Below are positions 10,234-21,486 of a stretch of 64,000 nt of DNA, one piece after another. The notes beneath the pieces are model-generated. The model was not told the origin of the DNA. It did no database searches and saw only the letters and a list, made by a program, of their open reading frames with translations. This stretch comes from Paramyrothecium sp. XJ0827. Taxonomy: Eukaryota > Ascomycota > Sordariomycetes > Hypocreales > Stachybotryaceae. The first letter of the stretch is position 1; the number at the start of each line of letters is the position of its first letter. The position numbers and the translations under genes are program-made. The DNA is taken from contig JAJFPB010000013.1 in NCBI GenBank assembly GCA_020881915.1, positions 682,001 through 746,000 of the forward strand, written 5' to 3'.

Positions 10234-10679
10234 TACATCGAGAAAGGTGAATCGGGAGAAGTTGAGCATCTGGTACAGGAGGGCTAGTCATGGTCTTTTG
10301 TAGGAACCGACATCAAGACTGACCCAAACCTAAATAGAAACGTTGCAGCCTGCCCATTAGCCAAAGCCCTGAACCCGCAAGAATCCTGAATGAAAAGGAT
10401 CGTCTGCTCCACCCGCTATGCAACCCCCAATCCCCTTGTTATCATTCATGCCAACTCGCCTGAGAACCCATGTAAAGCCATCCCCTATAGGTCCAACACA
10501 ATCACACGATCATCATCTATTGGATCTTACGCGGCCTGTCCGACTGGCATATCGGCCTTGTCATGGGAACAGGCCGACCTAGTCCAAACTAGGGTGACAT
10601 GTCCGAGTGTAATCAGTCCCGCCTGTGGCTGGTTCTGAAACTCCATTAGTTGGTTGGCGCCAGTCAACTCCAGGTCCCC
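10234..10679. other. Upstream region of the H3-tail gene
   Basis: This 450-bp stretch presumably holds the promoter. No TATA box or CT tract is obvious. The last 150 bp resemble old repeat DNA. Confidence 0.3.
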
Positions 10680-10813
10680 TTGTGTAAGCATCAGGCTCCT
10701 ATCGGAGGCCCGACGGCTACTCCGGTTGTGTTGCTGGCGTGGGAGTTCGTATTGTCCAAGTGAAGTGAGCTGTTGTCTGACTCATTAGATTAGGCCGACT
10801 CAGTAAGGGGTTC
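10680..10813 (+). repeat. Diverged direct repeat, copy B, cut by hAT element 1
   Basis: This aligns with 9106-9240 and ends exactly where hAT element 1 begins at 10814, so the transposon sits inside this repeat copy. The repeat does not resume to the right of the element. Confidence 0.45.
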
Positions 10814-13800
10814 CAGTGAAGTAAATAGTGTGGCCGTAAATAAGACAATATCATATTCAATATCGTATTGCCTGCACGGTATAAAAATACCGTGCAGTGC
10901 AAGCAACACCGGAAACCGTGCAATACAGTGCATGGTCGTTCAAATATCGTATAAATATGATATCAAATATAGTGCAAGTACTATGTAATACGAGTAGTAC
11001 GAGGATTCTCCCCATATATGAAGCATTATGAAGATCCCAATTTACAGGACTTTTTACTAACGAAGTGTAACCTGGTTGATCTGCACTCGGTTGATTGCCG
11101 ATAGTAATAACGCCACCAAATAAAGGCCTCGTCACAAACTCCTGAGTGTTTGAGTGAGTATGTAACAAGCTCGCCAGCTCTCCGAGAGCTTTCAGTTCTT
11201 CTTTTCTTCAATGCAATCAATTTGTTGGTTTCCAAGCATGCTTCTGGACGAATAAGGCCTATGCCCCTGACATGAAGCGTGTCAGCTCCTGAACTTTTCC
11301 CTACTTCCTCAACAAGTCTTATCCTACGAAATAATGGCTTCTCAGCGCTCAGGCATTAGCGCTTCCTTCACGGCTACATCATCCCAGACTTCCCTAGCCC
11401 CTGGTTCGTCGGTTATCAGCGACAACGGAGATTCTGATGTCGGAGAGACATCTATTTCGCCGTTGTTAACCTCTCAATTTAAGAAGAAGAAGCGTACGTC
11501 GAAGATATGGGATCATACGCCCTTCGGAAGGAATCAGATCGTCCGTAATACGGAAGGTCAGATTATATGGCGTTGCAAGTACTGTAAAGGGAAGCCTGCC
11601 GAATATCTCGAAAATGGAGGCACGGCACACATCTACAAGCACCTTAAATCTCACACTACTCTCGATATATTAACGCCTAATGAAGAAAGGGCTGCTAAAA
11701 CAAGGAATCACCTTGAGGAAGCCTTCTCACGGATGTCTCAGAACACGAATCCCCTCAAACGCCGTCGACACGATGACGAAACGACAGATCTTGACGCTGA
11801 TAAGTTTGAGCAACTGTATGTAGAGTGGATTGCAGACTGCGGGATTGCACTTCGTATAGCAACAAGAGAAAGCTTTCGAGCGTAAGTGCTCTAATACACT
11901 TAAGATTAATGGTTCATATACTAATCTTATGCCCTTTTAGCTTGCTCAAATTCCTCAATCCTGGAGTCCTCTCGATTTTACCTACATCACATCAAACGAT
12001 TCGCGAGTGGGTGATGCGAACGTTTGAGACGCAAAAGCGACGTATACGACAAGTTCTCCAATCAGCTATCTCGAGAATACACTTCACCGTCGATATATGG
12101 TCCTCTCCAAATAAGCTTGGTATCCTTGGTATTGTTGCACACTTCATTGATAGCAACGGCGAGCTGGTTTCATATTGTGTCGCTTTACGAGAGGTACACG
12201 GCAAGCATTCAGGAGAGAATCAGGCCCATATCGTGATGAATGTCGTCGAGGACTACGGAATTGTCACCCAGATTGGATACTTTGTTTCAGACAATGCAGA
12301 CTCGAATGATACGTTGATGAATTCTCTACAGAAATGCACGCCTCTATCAATTTATTGAGAGAACAATACTAATGATTAATAGTGTTGAACGAGAGGCACA
12401 ATATCATATACGACGCGAAACATCACCGCCTTCGTTGTAACGGTCATACCATCAATCTAGCGGCTCATGCGTTTATGTTCCCAAAAACCGCACCCGACGA
12501 AGCCCCTACGAAAAACCAGGTTAAAAAGGACACTACGAGCGAATATATCAAGCCTTCAGACGCTGATATATTGAAGTGGAGGAAGGCTGGTCCTCTTGGC
12601 AAGCTCCACAACATCGTTGTCTTTATCCGATGTAGTCCACAACGGATACAGAGGTTTAAGGAGATCAGTGAGAAAAAGGGTCTTCTTCGTGACAACGATA
12701 CAAGATGGAACTCAAAGTACTACATGATTGAGAGAGCCATTGAGCTTGCAGATCAAATTGATTACTATTGCTCAAAGGAGAAGGACCTTAAGCTTGATTC
12801 GCGTATGCTATATATCCAATTGAGAGGACAACACTAATAGTTTCTAGTTTCCGAACAAGACTGGGCTGAGCTGAAAAAAATTTGCAACTTCCTCAAGTCA
12901 TTCACCGATGCCACCAAGGCTGCAGAAGGTCACGCGCATACAATCGATCACGCTACCCATAATGGACTTCCTGCTTAGCAAATTTGAGGCTGCACGAATC
13001 GAGTACGCAGATGACGCTTTTATGACGCCTTGTATTGATGCTGGATGGGCGAAACTCGACGCATATTACACTCTTACAGAGCGGTCACCTGCTTATGTTG
13101 CAGCTATTGTCCTCAGCCCTCATCGAAAGTGGCACTACTTTGACACCGCCTGGGAGGAACATCCTGAGTGGATTGAGAGCAATAAGACTGCCGTAGAAGA
13201 TCTCTGGAAGTCTCGTTACGCACCAGTCGCCAAGTCAGCGGAATCGTCGGCCCAGTCCTTGGTTGAAAAGCCACTAGTGAAGAACTCGTTTCTTGCATGG
13301 GAAGACGAACATGAGGACCCCGAGCTTCCTACCCTATTTGACGAGTATCAGAACTATATATCAGCCCCAAGAATCAAAGTCAAGGATGTACGAAGGTGGT
13401 GGCTTGAGGATACACAACAAACGCTCTATCCAAACCTTTCCAAAATGGCGCTCGATCTTTTGTCAATTCCTGCGATGTCTGCTGAGCCAGAACGTCTCTT
13501 CTCTGATACAAAAATCACCCTCCAAGATCGCAGGAACAGGTTAGGGATTGATATAATTGAGGCAATTGAGTGCATAAAGTCCTGGTCGAAGTCTCACAAA
13601 TTGGCTTGGGTTGACGACGTTAAGCTTGTCTTGGATACAGCTATCATTGGAGAAGAGGAACAGCAGGGGTCTTCTAACATTATACCTGATATTACGAGCA
13701 ATAGATAGTATGCAAACAATTCAAACTCATAATGCTCGAATCTGTGGAGTTTTCTTTTGACCCCTAGATCTACCTACTTCATTCTCACGCTTAAGCAATA

Positions 13801-14172
13801 GGAGTGACGTTAAATTAGTCAATTATGTAGCTTAAGTAAACCCTTAACATACGCGAGCGAGGTCTAGGAAAACGTTTTCCTGAGCGTTCTCGTTATCTGG
13901 CAATAGTATAATCTTATATGTTGACTGTGAATGGCTTCATCTTGTTAGGGTCCGTGAGACTATCTTGAGCCTCAACCTTACTCAATGTGGTTAGTTTTAT
14001 GCTTAGGCCATGCGGCTCTTCGCACGCCGTGCGATATGATATTACGATACGATATTGCTTAAATATAGTGGAATACCGTATGCCGTGCAGTGCACCGAAT
14101 TCCTAAACAATCCAGTGCAGTGTGGCGTTGAAAAAATATCGTATACCGTATTTTGCACTATTTACTTCACTG
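10814..14172 (+). mobile_element. hAT element 1, 3359 bp, with transposase
   Basis: The ends are perfect inverted repeats CAGTGAAGTAAATAGTG and CACTATTTACTTCACTG. Subterminal regions are AT-rich with palindromes such as tgcacggtataaaaataccgtgca split around 10871-10895, typical of hAT transposase-binding arms. The flanking 8-mers (aggggttc left, ctgacgac right) do not match, so no target duplication survives. A deleted copy at 35001-35861 has the same ends and a perfect 8-bp duplication, which confirms the borders and the superfamily. Confidence 0.9.
11334..13708 (+). pseudogene. hAT transposase of element 1, probably frameshifted
   Basis: Exons 11334..11881, 11941..12335, 12383..12802 and 12848..13708. 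An N-terminal BED-type zinc finger (IIWRCKYCKG with a later HIYKHLKSH) is followed by the RNase H-like core (FTVDIWSS, then FVSDNADSNDT, then RCNGHTINLA) and the C-terminal hAT dimerisation region (LLSIPAMSAEPERLFSDT at about 13470-13520). Intron 2 would use a GC donor (GCACGC). In the last exon the frame changes once near 12940-12950: the upstream part reads GHAHTIDHA and the continuing part LPIMDFLLSKFE, so one indel, or a very small unrecognised intron, breaks the protein. Everything else is open. It could have supplied transposase to the deleted copy before the lesion. Confidence 0.8.
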
Positions 14173-14247
14173 CTGACGACGAATACGAGTCGATTAGTTT
14201 CGATCCGCGATGACGATCGTTAGTCCAGGGGATGTGATCCACAGAAA
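14173..14247. other. 75-bp spacer between two hAT elements
   Basis: Contains gagtcgatt and tttcgatccg, similar in style to the arms of element 2, but no repeat of the left flank of element 1. It is too short to interpret. Confidence 0.3.
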
Positions 14248-14570
14248 CAGGGATGGACATCGAACGAACGGGAATCGAATCGATAGATTCATTCGATGCC
14301 AAGTCTTACAAATGTCGAATCGAATTTCTTGGCATTCGATTCGATGTCGAATCTGCGGCGCGCCCATTTGATTCGCATCGAATCGAATGTGACATGTCCT
14401 GTTCGATGTTCGAATGCATCGATTCGAATGTGGGGCATCCCATTCGACATTCGAACCGTACAGGTCACCATATGATTCGACATCGAATCGATCGCCCCCA
14501 CCCGTTCGATCGAAAATCGATCGATTCGGTCGAACAGAGAGACGCGATGTGCGAATCATGACCAAGGGGT
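14248..14570 (+). repeat. Left TCGAAT array of hAT element 2
   Basis: Dozens of overlapping TCGAAT, ATCGAA and TCGATTCGA words, many palindromic, occur in about 320 bp. It is the counterpart of the right arm at 19215-19530. Subterminal repeats of this type are usual transposase-binding regions in hAT elements, but the density here is extreme. Confidence 0.6.
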
Positions 14571-16310
14571 GGATTCAGCGCGATTCGCAGACGCGTTAAG
14601 AGAGAGGCCCCTGGCACTCTCCTCGACGCGACAAGTGCAACGCGATCAACGCTGACAACAATTCAACTTAATGCTAAGATGTGTTAACAAGTACATAACA
14701 TGACCCTAAAAGCCCATAGCATGCTAGGTACCCTGCAACTACAGCAATCATCCCTGTCTTACCGCCCCCCCAGCCCGGAACGGATTAACGCGCCGGCCAC
14801 CGCGAATTACCAACAGGTTTACCAGTTGGGAATGACTCCTGTCAGATATTGTGGCGAATTGTATGTTCATCTTGTTCTGTGTCGTGCTTGCTACTTGAGG
14901 TTTCGGAGCAAGCTCTATGCTTTTTCTGTGCTATGTGGAATCAACTGGAAGCTGCTTGCTAAGCCTGTGGCAATAGGTGGCAACTGTCATCTTTGGTGAC
15001 AATATCAGCCTTTCAAGCTACTTCCATGAGCTTCCTTTGCCACTATTCAACAACTCCCATGGTCACAATCCCGACAAATAACCCACCAGCAGGTGCTTTA
15101 CAGGAATGTAACGGATAACCCAATTTTAATCTTGTAATAAAACACTGAGTCGGTTTCTATGAGGAATATATATTTGTCGCGTGGGGTGGTTGAAGTATGA
15201 GTTATTGTTGCTGTAAAAATACAACCTCCCAAGTTAGGAGGTACCAAGGTCGTCATATAAAAGTAGGTGGGGCTTACAGTAGTTTTTAACGCAGGAGTAT
15301 AGGGTACGTCCGTCCCAGTAACAGGCCGCTATACAGAGAGGGGATCACTAAAAACACGCCGCTTTTTCTGCAGAATATTAGGAAGGAAGCAAAGAAGAAG
15401 AAAAAAGGAAAAAAAAAAAAAAACTATCTCCGTATTTTCTCTCTAAAAAGTTTTTACTGATGCTAGCTTCGGCATGATCGGATGAATATGTCCGGCTCGA
15501 AGTTTTCACGCATTGGCGAGTATGGGATTCATGATCTTCCTGCCCCTCTCTTTAACTTTTTGGTTGTCTCGGGGACCTGCACCTAAAGCCAGCTTTGCCT
15601 GTGAACCGATGTACCAGCGACTTCACAGGTGCATCCACTTAGAGCCTCAACTTCAAGTCCCCACCGTTCCGCCCCCTCACGTGAACCGTTTACAAAAACT
15701 CAAGAATCCATTCTGAGTTGACGCCAGATTGGAATGAGCACAAATGCAAAGCCGGGTATGGGGACTCGGCTGAGGTACGGGATGGCTTTTTTCAAGGTTG
15801 GCCCGTAGTGATGCGTCTGTGCTTTGGCATGAGCCAATAGGAGCCTCTGACGCGAGTGGAACAGGGAATATATGGAATCTTACCCCACCGTCTGTGGACC
15901 TAATCAACGAGACCCCGATTTGGCTGGTTGCCAAGTACTGAGAGCTTGGTGGAGCGGCACTTGGGAGAATCTCCGTACACCAATGGTCGGAACAAAGTTT
16001 GGGCTTTTCTTACATACAATGGCGGCTTCACGCGCGACTCCCTCGCCTTGGGCGCGCCAGGTCGTCGTTCGCGCTGCTCGCGAATGCTTCATTCATCGCA
16101 CAAGATTTTGCATGTTTAACGGCAGTGGAGATGTCGCGAATTTTGCGTTGACGACAAAATGGGCGTGATATACGCGTGTTATTGGCCCTCAATGCCTGTC
16201 TTGTCAGTGATGGATGGATGGATTTAAGTTGAGCCTCAGTGCAGTCTCAATGGCTTCCAACAACCTCGACCCACGCGACCCTCTGTCCGACTAGCTAAAC
16301 TAACCGCATC

Positions 16311-19024
16311 ATGATGTCCTCCGAACCATTCTCTTTGAGCCCTTCGTCCTGGAATCAACCAGGCGTGATGGAGCGCGATGAATTCTCTTCTTCGCCAGCC
16401 GCCCCGTCTCCAGGAACCTCATTACCAACGACGCCATTGCCCCGTCCTCGCGGGACTGCCGCCGATTTTATTCAGGTCGATTGGACACTCTGGGGCCGCC
16501 AAGAGTGGGCCAAATGGCCCGGATTCGAGCGTTATACTGGCGGCCAAGACACGAGAGCATGGTGGCAACAATATGGGTATCGCGTTAAGGACCGTTCCAC
16601 GTCGCGGCAGGGAAATAAGCTGAAGTGGATCTGCGCTGACTGCTTTGCCCGAGGTTTTAAGAAGAAGTCAGACTTCTGTTTCGTCTGCTCGACAGGAGTC
16701 GCCATCAGGAAACACCTACTCAAAGCCCACGGGATTCTTGTAAGTGTGTGCCTCTCCTCTACGGTTTGATAACGTGCTGATTTGGCAGGCCCCGAACAAA
16801 GTTGTCAGCCCCGTGGGGGCTCATTTCGAGATGACAGGACCATCACCGACTTCATCGATGCCGACTTCAATAATCCCCACGACCAGTTTCTTCTCAGCAA
16901 GCTGCGTGGAAGATTCAGCAGCAAAGGCCTCCGAGTACTCCTCCTCGACTGGATTACCTACCATAACCTGCCGTTCAACATTGTCAATACCGAGCGGTTC
17001 CAGCGGATCCTTCTCTACGGCAATCCCCTCCTTGATGTGACCCACATTCCCTCTGCGAAGACGCTGCTTCGCATGCTCGAATCCGAGTATAGGGGTGCCG
17101 TTGGGCCGGTAACCGAAGTATTGCGCAGCGCTCGATCCCAGATTCATTTCTCCTTCGACGGTTGGACATCCAAGTCGTACACTTCGTTTCTTGGGATCAA
17201 CGCTCAATTCATTGATAACCACTTTGTCCAACACCGAATCCTCCTTGGGCTGCGACCTCTCTCGGGCAGACACAACGGTGCTTCACTTGCCGATGAGGTC
17301 GCTGATACGCTCGCATTCTGGCAAATCAACGACCCGGACAAGGTTGGCTACTTCACGCTGGACAATGCTGCCAACAATGACACCTGCATGGACGATCTTG
17401 CCTTTTAACACGGCTTCTCAGCTGAAGAGCGACGGATCCGCTGCGCTGCGCATATCTTCAACCTTTGCGTGCGGGCAATGCTATACGGTTCGAAGCGAGA
17501 GAACTTCGCGGCAATCATCGCTGCCGATGGTGACGATCAAGATGACGATGAGGAGCTAGTTGATCAAGCTATCGACGAGGCCCTGGATGTAGAGATGGAA
17601 GACGGCACGGATGAAGACTTTGAAGCGAGCACTGCCGTTGGTATCCCAGAAGAGGACTTCCTATCATCCCACCCAGCCCCGGAGGAGATCAATGGAGCCA
17701 CTTTCAGGGAGTACAGCCAGAACGGCGCCGCAGGAATGCTTCACAACATCGGGATTCAGCTGCGAGCGACTACACAGCTGTACGAGCAGTTTCTTCAGTC
17801 TCAGCGCAAGGAATCCGGCCATGAATCAACACTTCACTGGGTCTTCAACAATGCCACCAGATGGAACTCGGACATGCGGATGATGGAGAGGGCCCTTCGT
17901 CTCCGCCCGGCTCTCAATACATTCTTCAATGACGTTCAGAACCGTTGGGAAACTGAGGGTCTTTGTGACAAACCGAAACCGGCAGTTCTGCAATACCGCT
18001 TAAGTGCGTACGACTGGAAGGTTATCGAGGTGCTTGTCAAGCTTCTGAAGCCTTTTGAAATCGCCACCAAGCAACTTCAGGGCGACGGTATTCCCGACGC
18101 GAGGTCGACTTGTGGTAGTTTCGATGAATACTTCCCTGTCTTCGAGATCCTACTTGACCACCTCGAAGGAGCTATCGAAGGCACATCTTTGAAGAAGTTG
18201 AGGATCCAGTGAGCAAGGAGAAGAAGGACGTCGAAGTCGCCATCTACGACGGGCTCGATAGCAGAACCCGTAGATTGCTCCAGGTCTTTATCAAGCTCGG
18301 ATGGAAGAAGCTGCACAAGTACTACAACCGTCTGACTAGCGCAGCTTATGTCGGCGCTGTTGTCTTCAACCCGGCGAAGAAGTGGCGCCTTCTCGATCAA
18401 CTGTGGTCTCGAGTGCCTTCCCGTAAGGCCAAGGGTTGGCGATTAGAGTACGAATCCAAGCTCTTGGAGATCTGGGAGAGTTACAGGGAACGCGACGTTG
18501 ACTACGAAGTCTTTGCTACATCTGACGAGGCCTCAATGGATTACAATGAGCGGAGACTTGCCAGGAGTGTAGATGGGTCGCTATGCGCCCAGGGTTCGTC
18601 CTTGGCAGCGTCCAGTGCCCGCAAGAGCACCCGAAAGACGAAACACACAAAAGCGGGAGCGACTGCTGATGACGAATATGCTCGGTACTGTGCTGAGGAT
18701 GTTGTCAGCAGTCACCACTACAGAAGCAGGCCGATTGACTGGTGGAAAATCAACAGGAATCGGTACCCGCGACTGTCTCTGATGGCGGTTGATATGCTCA
18801 CCATCCCATCGTCGTCTGCGGAGAGCGAGAGGACATTTAGCAGTGCAGGACGTATGACGGCACCGTTGAGAAGCCGGCTGAGGAGGGAGATAGTGGCGAT
18901 GGCTCAGTGCATTCGATTGTGGAGTAAAACTGGGATCTACGCGACTTCACTGCCGCTGGTTAGCTTCAGTGATGATCAATGGGTTGACGCACTTGCGTCG
19001 CTGAAGGGGACGAGTGACATTTAA
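16311..19024 (+). pseudogene. hAT transposase of element 2, broken by a stop and a frameshift
   Basis: Exon 1 16311..16743 (Pro/Ser-rich N-terminus, then a BED-like finger ICADCFARG with RKHLLKAH) is joined by a 45-nt intron to 16789 onward. The core reads IHFSFDGWTSK, then FTLDNAANNDTC, then RCAAHIFNLC, and the C-terminal dimerisation motif is MLTIPSSSAESERTFSSAGR near 18800-18850. Two lesions are visible: an in-frame TAA at 17406-17408 between DDLAF and HGFSAEERR, and a one-base frame change near 18180-18186, where IEG should run on to IFEEVEDPVSKE. The TAA could be a C-to-T change in CAA followed by C, as RIP would make, or another change. The protein cannot be made intact. Confidence 0.85.
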
Positions 19025-19214
19025 TCTGCCTAGTACTTGCCTTTGCACAATTGACGATGTTCTGCGATGTCTTATCCGAAGCCGTGATACCTTCTAAACC
19101 CGCTCTGCACCTCTCACCACTCTTCTGTCGGGATATGACGGCATGACGGCCTGGTGATGATGACAACGGTCCATTTGGTTCTAGGTCCTATTGGTGTTTC
19201 GGTCTCCGCCGGGA

Positions 19215-19530
19215 TTAGTTCTACGTTCGATCGAGTTCGAATCGAATTCGATCGAATCTTGGCATTCGATAGATATCGAATCTACGGAAGACATGTTCGA
19301 TTCGAGTCGAATCTACGGCACAAGAATTGTGGCGCGTTCGATTCGATACGAATCTGCGGGAGATGTTTTCGATTCGAGTCGAATCTACAGGACAAGAATT
19401 GTGGCACGTTCGATTCGATACCAATCTGTGGGAGATGCGTCCGATTCGAATCGAATCTACGGGGTCACATTCGATTCGAACGCCAAGGCTTGGCGTTCGA
19501 TTCGATAGATTCGTAAGATGTCCACGCCTG
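19215..19530 (+). repeat. Right TCGAAT array of hAT element 2 with a 71-bp tandem unit
   Basis: Within the array a unit of about 71 bp is repeated roughly 2.5 times between 19290 and 19470: ttcgattcgagtcgaatcta, then acaagaattgtgg, then gttcgattcgata and a ggagatg tail. A short inverted repeat (gccaaggcttggc) lies near 19485-19497. Confidence 0.65.
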
Positions 19531-19546
19531 AATACTCATGTAAAAG

Positions 19547-20527
19547 CTAGTGTATACAAACCCCAAATGCAAGTTTTAGAGACCGGGAGAGCCCTATGAG
19601 TAGAGTATCATTTGAAGTGGCGTTATCTCCAGTGTGATAGCCGAGTTTCGTTGTTACCCCGAAGGATTTGAGGGTGCGGAGGATGATAGCCGCCTGGATC
19701 TCTCCAGAGTGGCTAAAGAGCACCTGTGGGAGTGCTAGCATGCCGTGTTTGAACTGGTAATCCTGGGAGATCCACCTAACACAGATGCAGAGGTATGCCT
19801 TTCGAGCTGGAGATGTCCACATATCTGTTGATATATGGATATCCCCAATAGCTTCCTGGACGTTGTTCTGGAGTATTTGACGATATCTCTCGTAGTTGAG
19901 AACCAGGGCACGAGTGAATGTTCTTCTGCTAAACTGTGCAAGATCCGAGATCTCTGGATTAGCAGAGAGGAGGAGATCATGGAGTTCTGGCCACTCAATA
20001 GCATTGAGAGGAAGCCTCCTTCTAGCACAGAGTGCTAGCAACGCCTGAAGATGCCGCGGCCGATTATAAGCCTCTCGGAGGACCAGTCCTCTCGAAGCCT
20101 CATCCTTTTGAAGCAAAAACGAATTCATGACCTGCTGGCCAGGCATTAATTTAGGCTTGGAAGAGGTTTGCCGCTCTTCCATATCCAGCCATCTCTTCCA
20201 CAGAGATGGGTGATTGAGACGAAGATGATCACGGGCTCCTGATGTGTATATTGTACTCCAACTCTTCTTCTTATCCCAACAGCCGATACAGTAATGTAGG
20301 CGTTTATTTGAGGACTTCCCACTTCGATCAGATCTCTCCTTTGGCCTGAATTCGGGCTCCGAACCTCTGGAATATCGAAAGAAGGTCCAGATTGAAAGTT
20401 TCTCGGTGGGAATCGAGGTAATACTCGGAGGAGCACTGGAAGCAACACTGGGCGCCGGCAAAGAGAGGTTCGGCGTGGAGGGCGTTGTAGGGACGGTAAG
20501 GGATAAGGAATCCTGTGAGAAGGACAT
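19547..20527 (-). pseudogene. N-terminal half of a third hAT transposase
   Basis: From ATG at 20527 the frame gives 326 residues: a Ser/Pro/Thr-rich start, a BED-like finger (YCIGCWDKKKSWSTIYTSGARDH split over residues 78-100, then LRLNH), and the first catalytic segments IHISTDMWTSP and YHTGDNATSNDT. Normal hAT transposases continue for another 350-450 residues with the third catalytic residue and dimerisation domain. Here the frame ends after LAFGVCIH, about 17 bp from the edge of element 2. It is therefore truncated and inactive. Confidence 0.8.
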
Positions 20528-20869
20528 GGTTAGAGATCCATATAATAAAGATTAAATATAAAACAATATATTAGTGTAGATGCTGGTAGTAACTGGCAAG
20601 GAAGGAGATGAGAACTAAGTTGATTCCTTGCAAAGGGTTCTTGCTACATATATATACTGTCGCATTCAGTAGCAGGTTGCAAAAGAAAGTCATAGGAAAG
20701 CTCTTGATTTCTATCTTGGGACTGAATAGGGTCGGTCTTTCAATAGGGCCTCCAGGGCCTGTGTGTTACAGAACTTGCTTTTTGGGAGACATAGTTGGTA
20801 CCAACCTCTGACTGGAAGTTCGGACCTCCGGGCAGCCGGTCTGATCAATCGTATGACCCTCGTGACATA

Positions 20870-21209
20870 TGCAAATGAGTGAATTATTCAACGTAGGGCC
20901 AAGTATGCTACAGGTAGGCAGTAGCCGAGCTAGTGCAGGCAGTAGCAGGCAGCATGTTCAGTAGCATCTGAACTCACGTGAGAGGTCACCACAATATATA
21001 TTGAGAAGTATCAATAAAATTAGACTACTCCTCAAGTACTTCAGCATCCACAATCTTACAATCTTATCAAATTATAAGATCTAATTGACCAATCAGGAGT
21101 GGGTAGAGTGGGTAGCTCTACCCACTTCTACTCTACTCTACCTGGATAGAGTAGAGAAGATACCTCCTCTACCCTACCGGGTAGAGTGGGTAGAGCTCCC
21201 TCTACAATG
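20870..21209 (-). repeat. Terminal/subterminal repeats of hAT element 3
   Basis: Between 21105 and 21209 the words gggtagag, ctctaccc and gtagagtggg occur about ten times in both orientations, and 20920-20970 has several gcaggcagtagc words. They match no gene and are best explained as the transposon arm. Confidence 0.5.
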
Positions 21210-21486
21210 CCCAAGTATGGTGATGCCGGTACCATTGGGAAGACAGGGGGCCATAGCTTGACTAATTAAGTGACAAACAAACGTTCGCCCTTCTCCACCT
21301 CAACGGGGGCCAAAGGGTAATGTAGTCGGCTAGTGATGTGAAGGAGCGTTGTGAACCTGCTGTCGTTAAAAAGGTGGAAGCTCGCCAACGAGGCCTAATG
21401 GTGGGGCAAACGGAGAAAACGGATGGACTGCACGACAAGATCGTCTCAGTATAGCATTACAACACTCTATACCACCGAAGATCGTC
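21210..21486. other. Intergenic, nothing recognised
   Basis: Region between the hAT remnant and the P450 fragment. No supported feature. Confidence 0.3.

Larger units (their letters stand above)
14248..19530 (+). mobile_element. hAT element 2, about 5.3 kb, TCGAAT-rich arms
   Basis: Proposed ends are CAGGGATGGACATCG at 14248 and, inverted, CAGGCGTGGACATCT at 19530; they share CAGG-N2-TGGACATC. Next to each end lies a 300-bp arm packed with TCGAAT/ATTCGA words, and both arms share cttggcattcgat. A hAT transposase reading left to right lies inside. Flanking 8-mers (cacagaaa and aatactca) do not match, so the borders are less certain than for element 1. The stretch 14600-16300 has no recognisable gene and includes an A-rich tract at 15405-15423. 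Confidence 0.6.
19531..21209 (-). mobile_element. hAT element 3, truncated remnant
   Basis: The right end is taken as 21209, where the minus strand begins CATTGTAGAGGGAGCTCTAC, a hAT-like terminus followed by repeated gggtagag words. Its transposase gene reads leftward and stops abruptly where element 2 ends, so the left half is missing. I found no second half elsewhere in the window. Confidence 0.6.

Noticed and set aside
14253..14561. Open frames within the TCGAAT arrays
   Set aside because: Repetitive sequence open in several frames on both strands; composition artefact, not genes.
18200..18215. Intron at the GTGAGC near 18207 in the element 2 transposase
   Set aside because: The downstream frame upstream of this point already reads IFEEVEDPVSKE, so a one-base indel near 18180 is simpler than an intron.
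14248..19530. TCGAAT arrays as telomeric or centromeric satellite
   Set aside because: They occur as a pair flanking a transposase and next to shared inverted termini, so transposon arms explain them better. The fungal telomere repeat TTAGGG is not present.
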